DNA of 13,742 bases from positions 1 to 13,742 of the forward strand of contig JAJZAR010000033.1 of NCBI GenBank assembly GCA_021799315.1. The letters run 5' to 3'. Positions 1 through 6,933 of this stretch are shown in pieces. Position numbers and translations under genes: made by a program. The stretch is from Thermoplasmata archaeon (GTDB lineage Archaea; Thermoplasmatota; Thermoplasmata; Thermoplasmatales; Thermoplasmataceae). The notes beneath the pieces were generated by a model, which worked only from the letters and a program-made list of their open reading frames with translations, made no database searches and was not told the DNA's origin. Numbering within the stretch: position 1 is the stretch's first letter; the number at the start of each line of letters is the position of its first letter.

Positions 1-2
1 TA

Positions 3-1079
3 AATTTTAAGAAGATCAATTTGCCCATGACAAAACCTTTTAAGATATCTCTTGGTTCCACAGATTTCTACGAAGGGTTCATTGTCACACTGGAAACCGA
101 TGATGGAATAAAGGGGTACGGCGAAGCTACAACCACACCTTTCATAACAGGAGACACCATAGGTTCAATTGAAAGCGAACTTGCTATATTCTCTGAAGCT
201 TTGAAAAACAGGGAAGAGTCACCAGAAGAACTCAATCTGCTGATGAAGAGCCTGTGCAAATCAGCTAAAGCAAGCAGAATGGCAGTAGATGAAGCACTTT
301 GGGATGTAATCGGAAAGAGAGGAAAAATGAATGTCAAGAAGATGCTTGGCAATTATCGAAATTCAATTGCCACATCCTATACTGTGGATCTTGTAAGTCC
401 CAGTGAAGCCAGAAAACAGGCTGTGGAACTTCTTTCACAGGGAGTCAAAATCTTTAAGATCAAAATGGGGAGAGGAATAGCAGAGGATCTTGAAAGGGTA
501 AAAACAGTAAGAGAGGTCGTTGGAAATGATCTCATGATTTATGTGGACTTCAACCAGGCATACACCGCAAGAAAGGCTGTGGAAATTTCCAAGCACCTCA
601 GCAAATACAATATAGAGTTTCTCGAACAGCCTGTGAATATGTTTGATATAAAGGGATTGAAATTCATAAGGGACAGATCAGATATACCTGTCTTTGCTGA
701 CGAGACAATTTTTTCGCCAGATGATGTTGTAAATGTACTTCAAACAGAATCTGTTGATGGTATAAACATCAAGCTCATGAAATCAGGAGGTATCACAGAA
801 TCCATTCAGATGGTTGATATTGCTGAATCTTTCAGGGCTCCAGTGATGATTGGATGTATGGTAGAGACGCGACTGGCAAATACAGCTGGCCTCGTGGTAG
901 CTCTCGCGAAACATGGTGTAAAATATGCAGACTTAGATGGCTATAGCAATATCACAAGGGATATAGCAAGCCAGGCTGTGACATTCAAGTCAGGAGAACT
1001 AACTCTGCCGGATATACCGGGAATAGGCGTGGAACTTGATAGGGATTTTGTCAAGAAAGAGCTTGGTCAGAAGAACTGA
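3..1079 (+). CDS. Dipeptide epimerase (L-Ala-D/L-Glu type), enolase superfamily, 5'-partial
   Basis: This enolase-superfamily enzyme probably epimerises L-Ala-D-Glu to L-Ala-L-Glu, the step that lets murein dipeptides enter normal peptide catabolism. The frame is open to the left edge of the window, and the residues before the first possible starts (TTG at 21, ATG at 27) still fit the family's first strand, so the true start lies upstream. Counting the codon at 21 as residue 1, the capping domain (GYGEA at 33-37) is followed by the KIK motif at 146-148, metal ligands D176, E202 (FLEQP) and D227 (ADE), and the second catalytic lysine K251. A C-terminal DxD (D304-L-D306) is the feature that, in YkfB/YcjG-type epimerases, binds the dipeptide amino group. 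The gene is convergent with the NagZ-like gene and overlaps its 3' end by 13 bp. The family is clear; the exact dipeptide specificity is inferred from the DxD motif and the neighbours. Confidence 0.85.
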   Translation, partial: NFKKINLPMTKPFKISLGSTDFYEGFIVTLETDDGIKGYGEATTTPFITGDTIGSIESELAIFSEALKNREESPEELNLLMKSLCKSAKASRMAVDEALWDVIGKRGKMNVKKMLGNYRNSIATSYTVDLVSPSEARKQAVELLSQGVKIFKIKMGRGIAEDLERVKTVREVVGNDLMIYVDFNQAYTARKAVEISKHLSKYNIEFLEQPVNMFDIKGLKFIRDRSDIPVFADETIFSPDDVVNVLQTESVDGINIKLMKSGGITESIQMVDIAESFRAPVMIGCMVETRLANTAGLVVALAKHGVKYADLDGYSNITRDIASQAVTFKSGELTLPDIPGIGVELDRDFVKKELGQKN

Positions 1080-2470
1080 AGCGCCCTGTATATTGCCCCT
1101 AGAACATTTTCACTTTTTGTTGAATAGCAGGATATGTAAGCTATTTTAGTGTTTAATACGCCTATGTCTGCGGATATGCTGGAGGATATAAAAACACAGT
1201 TATTGTTTTCTGCAGCGGCATTTATGTCTTCATATCTTGTCTTCATGTGTTCATTTCTTCCAACGAAAATGATCTGTGCTCCTTTCATTTCTCTTTCCCT
1301 TAGTTGATCAAGAGATAATACTGTGAAATGGAAATTCTGCGATTTCAATGTTGAAACAATTTGAGAGCCATCATTCTTTGCTTCGGAAACTTTTGATTCA
1401 GGTTTCACGTCAAGAAGCACAAGAAAAAATGGTTTGTTCGGATCTATGGTCCCGACTCTCTCAGTTCTGTTGAAAACGAGTGAGAAACTGTCAAGTATTT
1501 CAACTGGAGGATTGTATTTCAACGTTCTTTGAGGAACAAGGTTCGTGTTTCTTTCCACCTTGTCCTTCATTTTTTTCACATCCATTTCACCCAAAATCCG
1601 GTCTATTTCCGACGCAGTCTGAAGGCTGCTTGTCTCTATTATATCAACTTCCTTTCCCACACTCTGTCCAACAATTTCTTTCAGATCATAATTTGAAGAG
1701 AGTGCCTTCATATTCACAGAATCTGTAAGTATCACACCCTTAAAGCCCAATTTTTCCCTGAGAAGTCTCTGTATTTTTTCTGACATGGAAGATGGAAAAT
1801 CCGGATCAAGTTCTGTATACAGCACATGGGAGAGCATGATCGATCTCACACCGTTGCCTATTGCCATTGTGAATGGATACATATCATTGTAAATAAGCTG
1901 TTTTTGCCTCATATCCCGTGGGAGCACTTCATGAGAATCCTCCATAACACTTCCGTGTCCTGGAAAATGTTTTGCGGTGGATGCAACACCAGAATCATTC
2001 AATCCTCTTATTATGGCGCTTCCGTGAGCTCCTATCTTCTCGAGATCATCTCCAAAACTCCTTTCAAGGAGTACAGGGTTGAATTTATTCAGTGTATCCA
2101 GAACAGGTGCCAGATTCCATCTTATTCCAAGTTCTGACAGCTGTGTGCCAGTAATGCATGCTGATAAATACGTCAATTTCTGGTTGTCAACTCTTGATAA
2201 GAAATAATTGCTCGGTATGTAGTCAAGCCACGGTATCCTCACAACATTCCCTCCTTCCTGATCCACTGCAATCACAGGTTTTTTCACACCACAATCAATT
2301 TCATATGCATGGTTTATCTTTTTAATCAATTCCTGCAGCTCACTGGCAGTACCGAAATCCGATCTGAAGAGAACAATGGAAAAGGGCAATATTTTTTTTA
2401 ACTCTCTGAATGTTTCCTCCTCGCTATCGAAACCTCCCAAACCTGTCTGGATTAAATTTCCCGGAATCAT
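1067..2470 (-). CDS. nagZ: NagZ-like beta-N-acetylhexosaminidase, glycoside hydrolase family 3
   Basis: This is a family 3 glycoside hydrolase of the NagZ branch, which removes beta-1,4-linked GlcNAc from MurNAc or anhydroMurNAc peptides. In the 467 residues I see the barrel motif DQEGG (70-74), the signature KHFPGHG (167-173), and DSH (178-180), the Asp/His acid-base loop typical of NagZ. The expected nucleophile is D250 in a VILTD-x3-M context. From about residue 340 to the end comes a further alpha/beta part resembling the GH3 C-terminal domain, so the protein is longer than single-domain Gram-negative NagZ (about 340 residues) and closer to two-domain forms. There is no signal peptide, which suggests action in the cytoplasm. 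The ATG start sits about 23 nt downstream of a TATA-like element, consistent with a leaderless mRNA. The 3' end overlaps the convergent epimerase gene. The family is certain; the muropeptide substrate is supported by context. Confidence 0.88.
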   Translation of the reverse strand: MIPGNLIQTGLGGFDSEEETFRELKKILPFSIVLFRSDFGTASELQELIKKINHAYEIDCGVKKPVIAVDQEGGNVVRIPWLDYIPSNYFLSRVDNQKLTYLSACITGTQLSELGIRWNLAPVLDTLNKFNPVLLERSFGDDLEKIGAHGSAIIRGLNDSGVASTAKHFPGHGSVMEDSHEVLPRDMRQKQLIYNDMYPFTMAIGNGVRSIMLSHVLYTELDPDFPSSMSEKIQRLLREKLGFKGVILTDSVNMKALSSNYDLKEIVGQSVGKEVDIIETSSLQTASEIDRILGEMDVKKMKDKVERNTNLVPQRTLKYNPPVEILDSFSLVFNRTERVGTIDPNKPFFLVLLDVKPESKVSEAKNDGSQIVSTLKSQNFHFTVLSLDQLREREMKGAQIIFVGRNEHMKTRYEDINAAAENNNCVFISSSISADIGVLNTKIAYISCYSTKSENVLGAIYRALQFF

Positions 2471-2484
2471 AGGCTTGTAGATTC

Positions 2485-2498
2485 AATTATAATTTATA
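2485..2498 (-). promoter_or_regulatory. TATA-like promoter of the NagZ-like gene
   Basis: On the minus strand the AT-only stretch TATAAATTATAATT is centred about 22-24 nt upstream of the ATG at 2470. That is the spacing expected for an archaeal TATA box driving a leaderless transcript. No Shine-Dalgarno sequence is present. Confidence 0.5.
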
Positions 2499-2531
2499 CT
2501 TTGCTTAGTGAGAAATTATTGTGTGATACGT

Positions 2532-2545
2532 AAAAAGATCAAAAA
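2532..2545 (-). terminator. T-rich terminator after the sugar-acid dehydratase gene
   Basis: A few bases past the stop codon at 2549 the minus strand reads TTTTTGATCTTTTT. Two T5 runs so close to a stop fit the T-rich intrinsic terminators of archaea. The site also separates this gene from the NagZ-like promoter downstream. Confidence 0.45.
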
Positions 2546-2548
2546 TGT

Positions 2549-3706
2549 TTATTTAAAGCCCCTCTTTTCCCAACCCTCTGAGAATAAGTTAAAATCATGG
2601 TTAGATTCATCAGCAATATAATCATCAATCTTATTCGTTAGATTTATTCCTATTCCTGGTTTTTCAGGCAGAGACACGTAACCGTCTTTAACCTCTGGTC
2701 TTACATCCACTATCTGGTTAATCCAGTCAGGGTAAGCAAATTCATCAAACATTTCCTGTATTTTTATGTTGTTCAGCATGGCATCCACATTCAATGTTGT
2801 AAACGTATTCAGAGGCCCTTCAGCCTGATGGGGTGCCATCGCAATATTATTTGCCTCCGCCATTGCTCCTATTTTCAGGATTTGTGTAATTCCGCCCGTA
2901 TTTATGAGATCTGGCTGTGCTATACTGACAGAGCCAATTTTAAACATTTCTGTAAAATCATATGATGTTATCAATCTTTCGCCTGCAGCAATTGGAATTT
3001 TTAAGGATCGGGATAACATAGCAAGACCCTCTATATCCTCAGGTATAACAGGCTCTTCAAACCATCCAATGTTAGGGTATTTTTCAAGTTCCTTGCCTAT
3101 TTTCATCGCAGTAGCTCTATTGAACCTGCCATGCCCCTCTATGAGCATTTCGGTCCTATCTCCCACGACACTATGCACTGTTTCTATGATCTCCATGGAT
3201 TTTTTATATTCCTCATAATCAAGAAATCCGGAACCATCTCCAAAGGGGTCAAATTTCAAAGCTCTATAACCTTTGTTTATCACCTTTTTTGCTTCTTTTC
3301 CCCAGTCATCCACATTATTTATATTCGTATACCAGCCATTGGCATACACCTTTACCCTGTCTCTTACAGGTCCGCCGAACAGGTTATAAATCGTGGATCC
3401 AAAGTGTTTCCCTATGAGATCAAAGCATGCGGATTCAATGCCGCTCATAAGTGATATATTTACAATATCTCTATTCCTGTTAAATGAAGAAATAAACCAT
3501 TCATTTATGAGTTTCCTTACGTTAAAGGGATTTTTATTTATTATAAAATTTTTTATATCTTTAATGTGATTAGCCACAGCAAATTGGCTGGTGTATACAG
3601 TTGCCTCGCCATAACCATTTTCACCATCATCGGTTACGATTTCTAAGAAAACCCACTTTTTCCATGGATTCTTTATTATGTATGATTTTAAATCAACAAT
3701 TTTCAT
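2549..3706 (-). CDS. Gluconate/galactonate dehydratase-like enolase-superfamily enzyme
   Basis: The 385 residues match the mandelate-racemase subgroup of the enolase superfamily and most resemble archaeal sugar-acid dehydratases such as the Sulfolobus gluconate dehydratase (GnaD), which remove water from an aldonic acid to give a 2-keto-3-deoxy acid. Visible marks are GYGEA (31-35), YANGWY (121-126), ALKFDPFG with K151 and D153, a first metal ligand at E190 in IEGHGRFN, FEEP with E217, AGER with E243, QPDL with D266, and H293 (APHQ) as the probable general base. The start is an ATG with a TATA-like element about 25 nt upstream. It lies between murein-salvage genes, but its motifs point to carbohydrate acid metabolism and not to dipeptides, so its link to that pathway is unproven. 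Gluconate, galactonate or another aldonate remain possible substrates. Confidence 0.8.
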   Translation of the reverse strand: MKIVDLKSYIIKNPWKKWVFLEIVTDDGENGYGEATVYTSQFAVANHIKDIKNFIINKNPFNVRKLINEWFISSFNRNRDIVNISLMSGIESACFDLIGKHFGSTIYNLFGGPVRDRVKVYANGWYTNINNVDDWGKEAKKVINKGYRALKFDPFGDGSGFLDYEEYKKSMEIIETVHSVVGDRTEMLIEGHGRFNRATAMKIGKELEKYPNIGWFEEPVIPEDIEGLAMLSRSLKIPIAAGERLITSYDFTEMFKIGSVSIAQPDLINTGGITQILKIGAMAEANNIAMAPHQAEGPLNTFTTLNVDAMLNNIKIQEMFDEFAYPDWINQIVDVRPEVKDGYVSLPEKPGIGINLTNKIDDYIADESNHDFNLFSEGWEKRGFK

Positions 3707-4015
3707 GTTTTAACATGGGTCTAAACTATAAGTTCCTTACGTAAAATATCGGTAATTGAAGCCATCTAAGCTGTGCTCTGGATTAGCTTGCCTATGCATC
3801 TTTAACGGTATCTTTCGTTACCTTTCTGGATCATGAGTTGTAATCTTGTAGAACAGACCAATTGAAAAAGTAACAAACAGAAGCTTGGAGAAACACTTTT
3901 CAAATCTTTTCCCCGGTAATAACTTTCACACATTATTACGCCAATTCTAAAATTCATAAAATTACTTGAGCACTCCTCAAAGGGAGAAGCCAGTAGTAAT
4001 TTATATGGCGTCGAC
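3707..4015. other. 309-base intergenic region without a recognisable gene
   Basis: Apart from the dehydratase promoter at its left end, this stretch has no frame with family-like sequence. A long minus-strand frame crosses it but has no motif and mainly mirrors the vapB gene. It holds a 7-bp inverted repeat (GTAATAA at 3916-3922, TTATTAC at 3933-3939). An AT-rich element (TTTATAT, about 3998-4004) sits just before vapB and may be that operon's promoter. Confidence 0.5.
3725..3732 (-). promoter_or_regulatory. TATA-like promoter of the dehydratase gene
   Basis: The minus strand carries CTTATAGT centred about 23-25 nt before the ATG at 3706. This again predicts transcription starting at or next to the start codon. 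No Shine-Dalgarno sequence precedes the gene. Confidence 0.4.
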
Positions 4016-4249
4016 ATGTATAGATATCTACATATACCGACAAAAAAAGTAGCGCTTAGAGAAGATGTGTGCAAAAAATTGAAGGAGCTAAAGAGACCAG
4101 ATGAAAGTTTCAGTGATGTTATAGAGACGTTGACAGTAAAGAAAGGAAGTATATTGCCTCTTTGGGGGTCATTGTCTAAATCTAAAGCCTTGAAGATGAT
4201 CGAAGATGATTTAGACGCCATTAAAAATGGAGCCAAAATTAGATCATGA
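4016..4249 (+). CDS. vapB: VapB-type antitoxin (DUF217 family)
   Basis: This is a 77-residue protein of the archaeal VapB antitoxin family, which binds and neutralises a PIN-domain RNase toxin and usually represses its own operon. The N-terminal DNA-binding part reads VALREDV-x2-KLKELKR followed by DESFSDVIETL (residues 29-39), the family hallmark. The C-terminal acidic helix would clasp the toxin. Family members usually begin just before the sequence corresponding to residues 8-9 here. In this copy the codon at that point (4034) is ATA, and the only upstream start is the ATG at 4016, just 15 nt from the TATA-like element. A former ATG at 4034 may therefore have mutated, with translation now starting earlier or poorly. 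The stop overlaps the vapC start by 4 nt (ATGA), the usual vapBC arrangement. The partner toxin frame is broken. Confidence 0.8.
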   Translation: MYRYLHIPTKKVALREDVCKKLKELKRPDESFSDVIETLTVKKGSILPLWGSLSKSKALKMIEDDLDAIKNGAKIRS

Positions 4250-4602
4250 TTCTATTTGATACTTCAGCGATAATAGATTTCTTGAGAGGAGGATTGAAAT
4301 CCCAGTCTATTATTGAGGAAATTGAGAGAAAAGGAGAAAGCGTATACACTACAGTCGTTTCCCAATAAGAACTCCTCACTCCTGTATACCACAGGGGATT
4401 AAAGATGGAGGAAAGGGATATTAGGGCATTTCTCGCAAGATCCGTTGTCTTTCCGCTAGATCAAATCGCTGCTGAGGAGTCATATCGCATAATGGGAGGG
4501 TTGTTGAAGCTAAGAGTTCCTGTATGAGTAGTACCTTCAACAGATACACTGATCTCTACAAACCAACGAAATGAATATTCACAGGAGATCAGAATGAAAT
4601 AA
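4246..4602 (+). pseudogene. vapC: VapC PIN-domain toxin, broken by two in-frame stops
   Basis: Reading from the ATG at 4246, which overlaps the vapB stop, gives a clear PIN-domain start: MILFDTSAIIDFLRG, with D5 the first metal-binding aspartate. The frame stops at TAA 4366-4368, exactly where the conserved ELL strand follows (stop, then ELLTPVYHRG). It continues in the same frame with a recognisable PIN middle (FPLDQIAAEESYRI), meets a second stop at TGA 4525-4527, and resumes with TDTLIST, the fourth-motif region. It ends at TAA 4600-4602 without the usual threonine-arginine-asparagine strand, so the C-terminus also seems shortened. About 118 codons remain against roughly 130 for intact members. 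Both stops can be explained by base substitutions, since the frame never shifts. The toxin is very probably inactive. Confidence 0.82.
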
Positions 4603-4706
4603 TATCTACGCTATAGTACACAAAAACATGGAGTTAAGGATTAAACAAAACTCTAACAACACACTAAAATCTGCATCCCTATAACTATGACATAAATTTT
4701 AAGAAA

Positions 4707-5435
4707 TTATTCTGCAGATTCCTTTCCTTTTATAAAGGGCAGATCGTATTTACTGTTCAGTTCCAATCGCCCTATCTTTTCAAAGGCTTTGGCAAGATAT
4801 GATGAATATGTACTTCCGTCATTCAGATCAGTATAAGATACGCCTCCATTGTGTACATTTGCATGAATAATTTTGTGGTCTCCCAGGTAGATCGTCACAT
4901 GACCTGTGTAAAACACAAGATCTCCAGGTTTTGCATGATCAAAATCGCCTATGGTGATTGAAGCTTCTCTTTGCCAGCCTGAATTCCTTGGGATTTCAGT
5001 TCCACAGAATCTGAATAATCTCTGGGTAAAGCCCGAACAGTCGTATCCAAGATCAGAAGTTCCGCCCCATAGATAGGGTACTCCAACGAACTCTTGAGCA
5101 AGATCGACCGGTTTGTATTTTACACCATTCCTCACAAGGAAATCTTCAGGGATACCATGAAATGATATCTCATCATCGTTCACATAGGATCCAAAGGGAA
5201 ACACCATGTGTTCTGATCTGAAATTTTTCCTCAGCACATATTTTTTATTCTCGCAATCCTGAATGAGATTTTTCATCACATATCCTCTGACTCTATCAAT
5301 CCCTTCCACTAGATAATAGTCACCAGACTCAGATATCACCGTAACTGCTTCACCGTAAATCAATTGGGAATTCCTTTCACTTCTGAACTTGGGCTCTGTT
5401 CTGAGATCAACCGTACTCATGACGACGCATTTCAT
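4707..5435 (-). CDS. NlpC/P60 endopeptidase with N-terminal SH3-like region (YkfC-like)
   Basis: This cysteine peptidase probably cuts the gamma-D-Glu to meso-DAP bond of murein peptides, like Bacillus YkfC, releasing L-Ala-D-Glu for the epimerase. Numbering from a TTG at 5459, the N-terminal third carries a bacterial SH3-like segment (VDLRTEP at 17-23, SQLIYGE at 31-37). The NlpC/P60 domain follows: PYLWGGTS (128-135), DCSGF with catalytic C141, GHVTIYLG with catalytic H187, and a third polar residue at H199. I place the start at the ATG at 5435, since the eight residues before it are not needed and TTG starts are less common. There is no signal peptide or lipobox, so the enzyme is probably cytoplasmic. 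It is divergent from lysA, with about 150 bp between them, which suggests a shared control region. The family is certain; the bond specificity is inferred. Confidence 0.87.
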   Translation of the reverse strand: MKCVVMSTVDLRTEPKFRSERNSQLIYGEAVTVISESGDYYLVEGIDRVRGYVMKNLIQDCENKKYVLRKNFRSEHMVFPFGSYVNDDEISFHGIPEDFLVRNGVKYKPVDLAQEFVGVPYLWGGTSDLGYDCSGFTQRLFRFCGTEIPRNSGWQREASITIGDFDHAKPGDLVFYTGHVTIYLGDHKIIHANVHNGGVSYTDLNDGSTYSSYLAKAFEKIGRLELNSKYDLPFIKGKESAE

Positions 5436-5481
5436 GAATGGAGCAATAGGGAACAACAATAAAATGATTAGCAGATAGAAA

Positions 5482-5494
5482 TTTATTCTTTATA
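5482..5494 (-). promoter_or_regulatory. Possible TATA element of the NlpC/P60 gene
   Basis: The minus strand reads TATAAAGAATAAAT here. Transcription would start near 5460-5465 and give a leader of about 25-30 nt before the ATG at 5435. A weaker AT stretch at about 5458-5464 would instead give a leaderless mRNA, so the exact element is uncertain. Confidence 0.35.
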
Positions 5495-5554
5495 CATCTC
5501 TAAATTATAACGGGAGCAGATAAGAAACCACAAAGAGTGCATAGTAGTCAAACA

Positions 5555-5563
5555 AATTTATAA
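5555..5563 (+). promoter_or_regulatory. TATA-like promoter of lysA
   Basis: AATTTATAA is centred about 25 nt upstream of the ATG at 5585, predicting a leaderless transcript. The CTCCTCC just before the ATG is the complement of a ribosome site, not a ribosome site itself. Confidence 0.5.
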
Positions 5564-5584
5564 CTCTCATACAACTCCTCCTAC

Positions 5585-6856
5585 ATGAATGAGGTCTATA
5601 TACCAGAAATATTCAATGAAAACGAGGGCGAACTCCATATTGAAAACGTATCCCTGAAATCCATAGCTGAAAAATATGGGACACCAGTATACGTAACCTC
5701 TGCTCTGAGAATTGAGCAGAACTATAACGAGATCCTTCAGGCTTTCAGAAAGAGATTGGATAATTTTTCCATTAAATATGCAGTAAAGGCCAATTCAAAC
5801 CCAAACATTATAAGAATTCTGGCGAAAATGGGCGCTGGAGCTGACGTTTCCAATCTTACTGAGTATGAACTTGCAAAACTTGGGGGAATTTCTGACAAAA
5901 AGATCATAATGACGCCAAACAATATGGACGCGCAATCACTTAGAGAAATGTCAAAAAAAGGCATCACGATCAATTTTGATGATATCAACCAGATGAATTC
6001 AGTTAAGGATTCTCTTCCGGAAATAGTTTCTTTCAGAATCAACCCTGGCAGAGGAAGAGGAGAATTTCCAGGTACAACCACCGCAGGCCCTGAAGCTAAA
6101 TTCGGCCTACCTTTGGAAAAGGCAATGGAAGGTTACTCAATGGCAAAGGAAGCAGGAGCTACAAAATTTGGCATTCATATGATGACCGGTTCCAATGTTC
6201 TTGACCCGGCGTATTTTGGATCCATATCATCGGTGATTTTTGATCTGTCTATCGAACTCTCAAAAAAACTGGGGATAGAGTTCTCCTACATTGACATTGG
6301 TGGTGGGTTTGGTGTGCCCTATAGGCCAGGAGAAACAAGACTCGATATGGATAAAGTCGCAGAGAATATATGCACAGAAATGAAGCGCAAATTCAGTTCA
6401 GCGGGTTTGAAAATTCCTGATCTTTATATGGAACCAGGAAGATATCTTGTTTCCGATTCAACAGTTCTTGTGGGTAAAGTTACAAACATAAAGGACAATG
6501 GAAAAATTTTCATTGGCACAGATATGGGAATGACAACTCTTTTGAGACCTGCCCTTTATGGTGCATATCATCACATATCTCCTGTTATATCTGGGGCAAA
6601 GGGTAAAACGATTGAGCATTGCAAAATTGTGGGGCAGGTATGTGAGAATACTGATGTGATCGGGGAAGGCAGAACTTTTCCGACTTTAAGTGTAGGCGAT
6701 CTTCTGGCTGTATTCAATGCCGGTGCCTACGGTTATAGCATGAGCATGAATTTCAATGGAAACCTGCGTCCCGCAGAAATTCTCATAAGGGATGGAAAGG
6801 ATATCATAATTCGAAGAAGAGAAACTGTTCAGGATATTGTTCAGACGGTTGTCTGA
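5585..6856 (+). CDS. lysA: Diaminopimelate decarboxylase
   Basis: This is a PLP-dependent fold-type III decarboxylase that converts meso-diaminopimelate to L-lysine and CO2. The 423 residues match the usual LysA length. Visible marks are the PLP lysine K68 in YAVKANSNP (65-73), GADVSN (85-90), the glycine loop GGGFGVPY (239-246), EPGR (283-286), the active-site pair C353-E354 in CENTDV, and Y382 in GAYGYSM. The segment that in most bacterial LysA reads GLHCHIGSQ is GIHMMTGSN here (196-204), so the second histidine is missing. This points to a divergent branch and leaves room for a related substrate. Next to a peptidase expected to release meso-DAP, and in an archaeon that should not make murein, its likely job is turning salvaged DAP into lysine. 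It is convergent with the carboxypeptidase gene downstream. Confidence 0.86.
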   Translation: MNEVYIPEIFNENEGELHIENVSLKSIAEKYGTPVYVTSALRIEQNYNEILQAFRKRLDNFSIKYAVKANSNPNIIRILAKMGAGADVSNLTEYELAKLGGISDKKIIMTPNNMDAQSLREMSKKGITINFDDINQMNSVKDSLPEIVSFRINPGRGRGEFPGTTTAGPEAKFGLPLEKAMEGYSMAKEAGATKFGIHMMTGSNVLDPAYFGSISSVIFDLSIELSKKLGIEFSYIDIGGGFGVPYRPGETRLDMDKVAENICTEMKRKFSSAGLKIPDLYMEPGRYLVSDSTVLVGKVTNIKDNGKIFIGTDMGMTTLLRPALYGAYHHISPVISGAKGKTIEHCKIVGQVCENTDVIGEGRTFPTLSVGDLLAVFNAGAYGYSMSMNFNGNLRPAEILIRDGKDIIIRRRETVQDIVQTVV

Positions 6857-6900
6857 GAAGAGATATACCCTATTTTCTTTAGCCACTCGATTTTAACTGT

Positions 6901-6920
6901 GTTGATTTTTGTAGATCAAC
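6901..6920. terminator. Possible hairpin between convergent lysA and carboxypeptidase genes
   Basis: GTTGAT (6901-6906) and ATCAAC (6915-6920) form a 6-bp inverted repeat around a T-rich loop in the 77-bp gap between two converging genes. It could help end transcription from either side. The stem is short, and T-rich DNA on the minus strand (TTATTTCTTAA, about 6921-6931) may matter more. Confidence 0.3.
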
Positions 6921-6933
6921 TTAAGAAATAATA

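Noticed and set aside
1..13. 13-base repeat (taaattttaagaa) shared with 4693-4705
   Set aside because: It is low-complexity AT-rich DNA; one copy is within a coding frame and the other next to a stop, so chance is likely.
3916..3939. 7-bp inverted repeat upstream of vapB as an operator
   Set aside because: It is short, imperfect at the edges, and about 75 bp from the gene. It is noted in the intergenic entry but not called as a site.
3802..4236. Minus-strand frame of 144 codons opposite vapB
   Set aside because: It has no family-like motif and lies antisense to the clear VapB frame; it is a shadow.
5574..5580. CTCCTCC before lysA as a ribosome binding site
   Set aside because: It is the anti-Shine-Dalgarno-like strand, not a purine-rich ribosome site; the gene looks leaderless.
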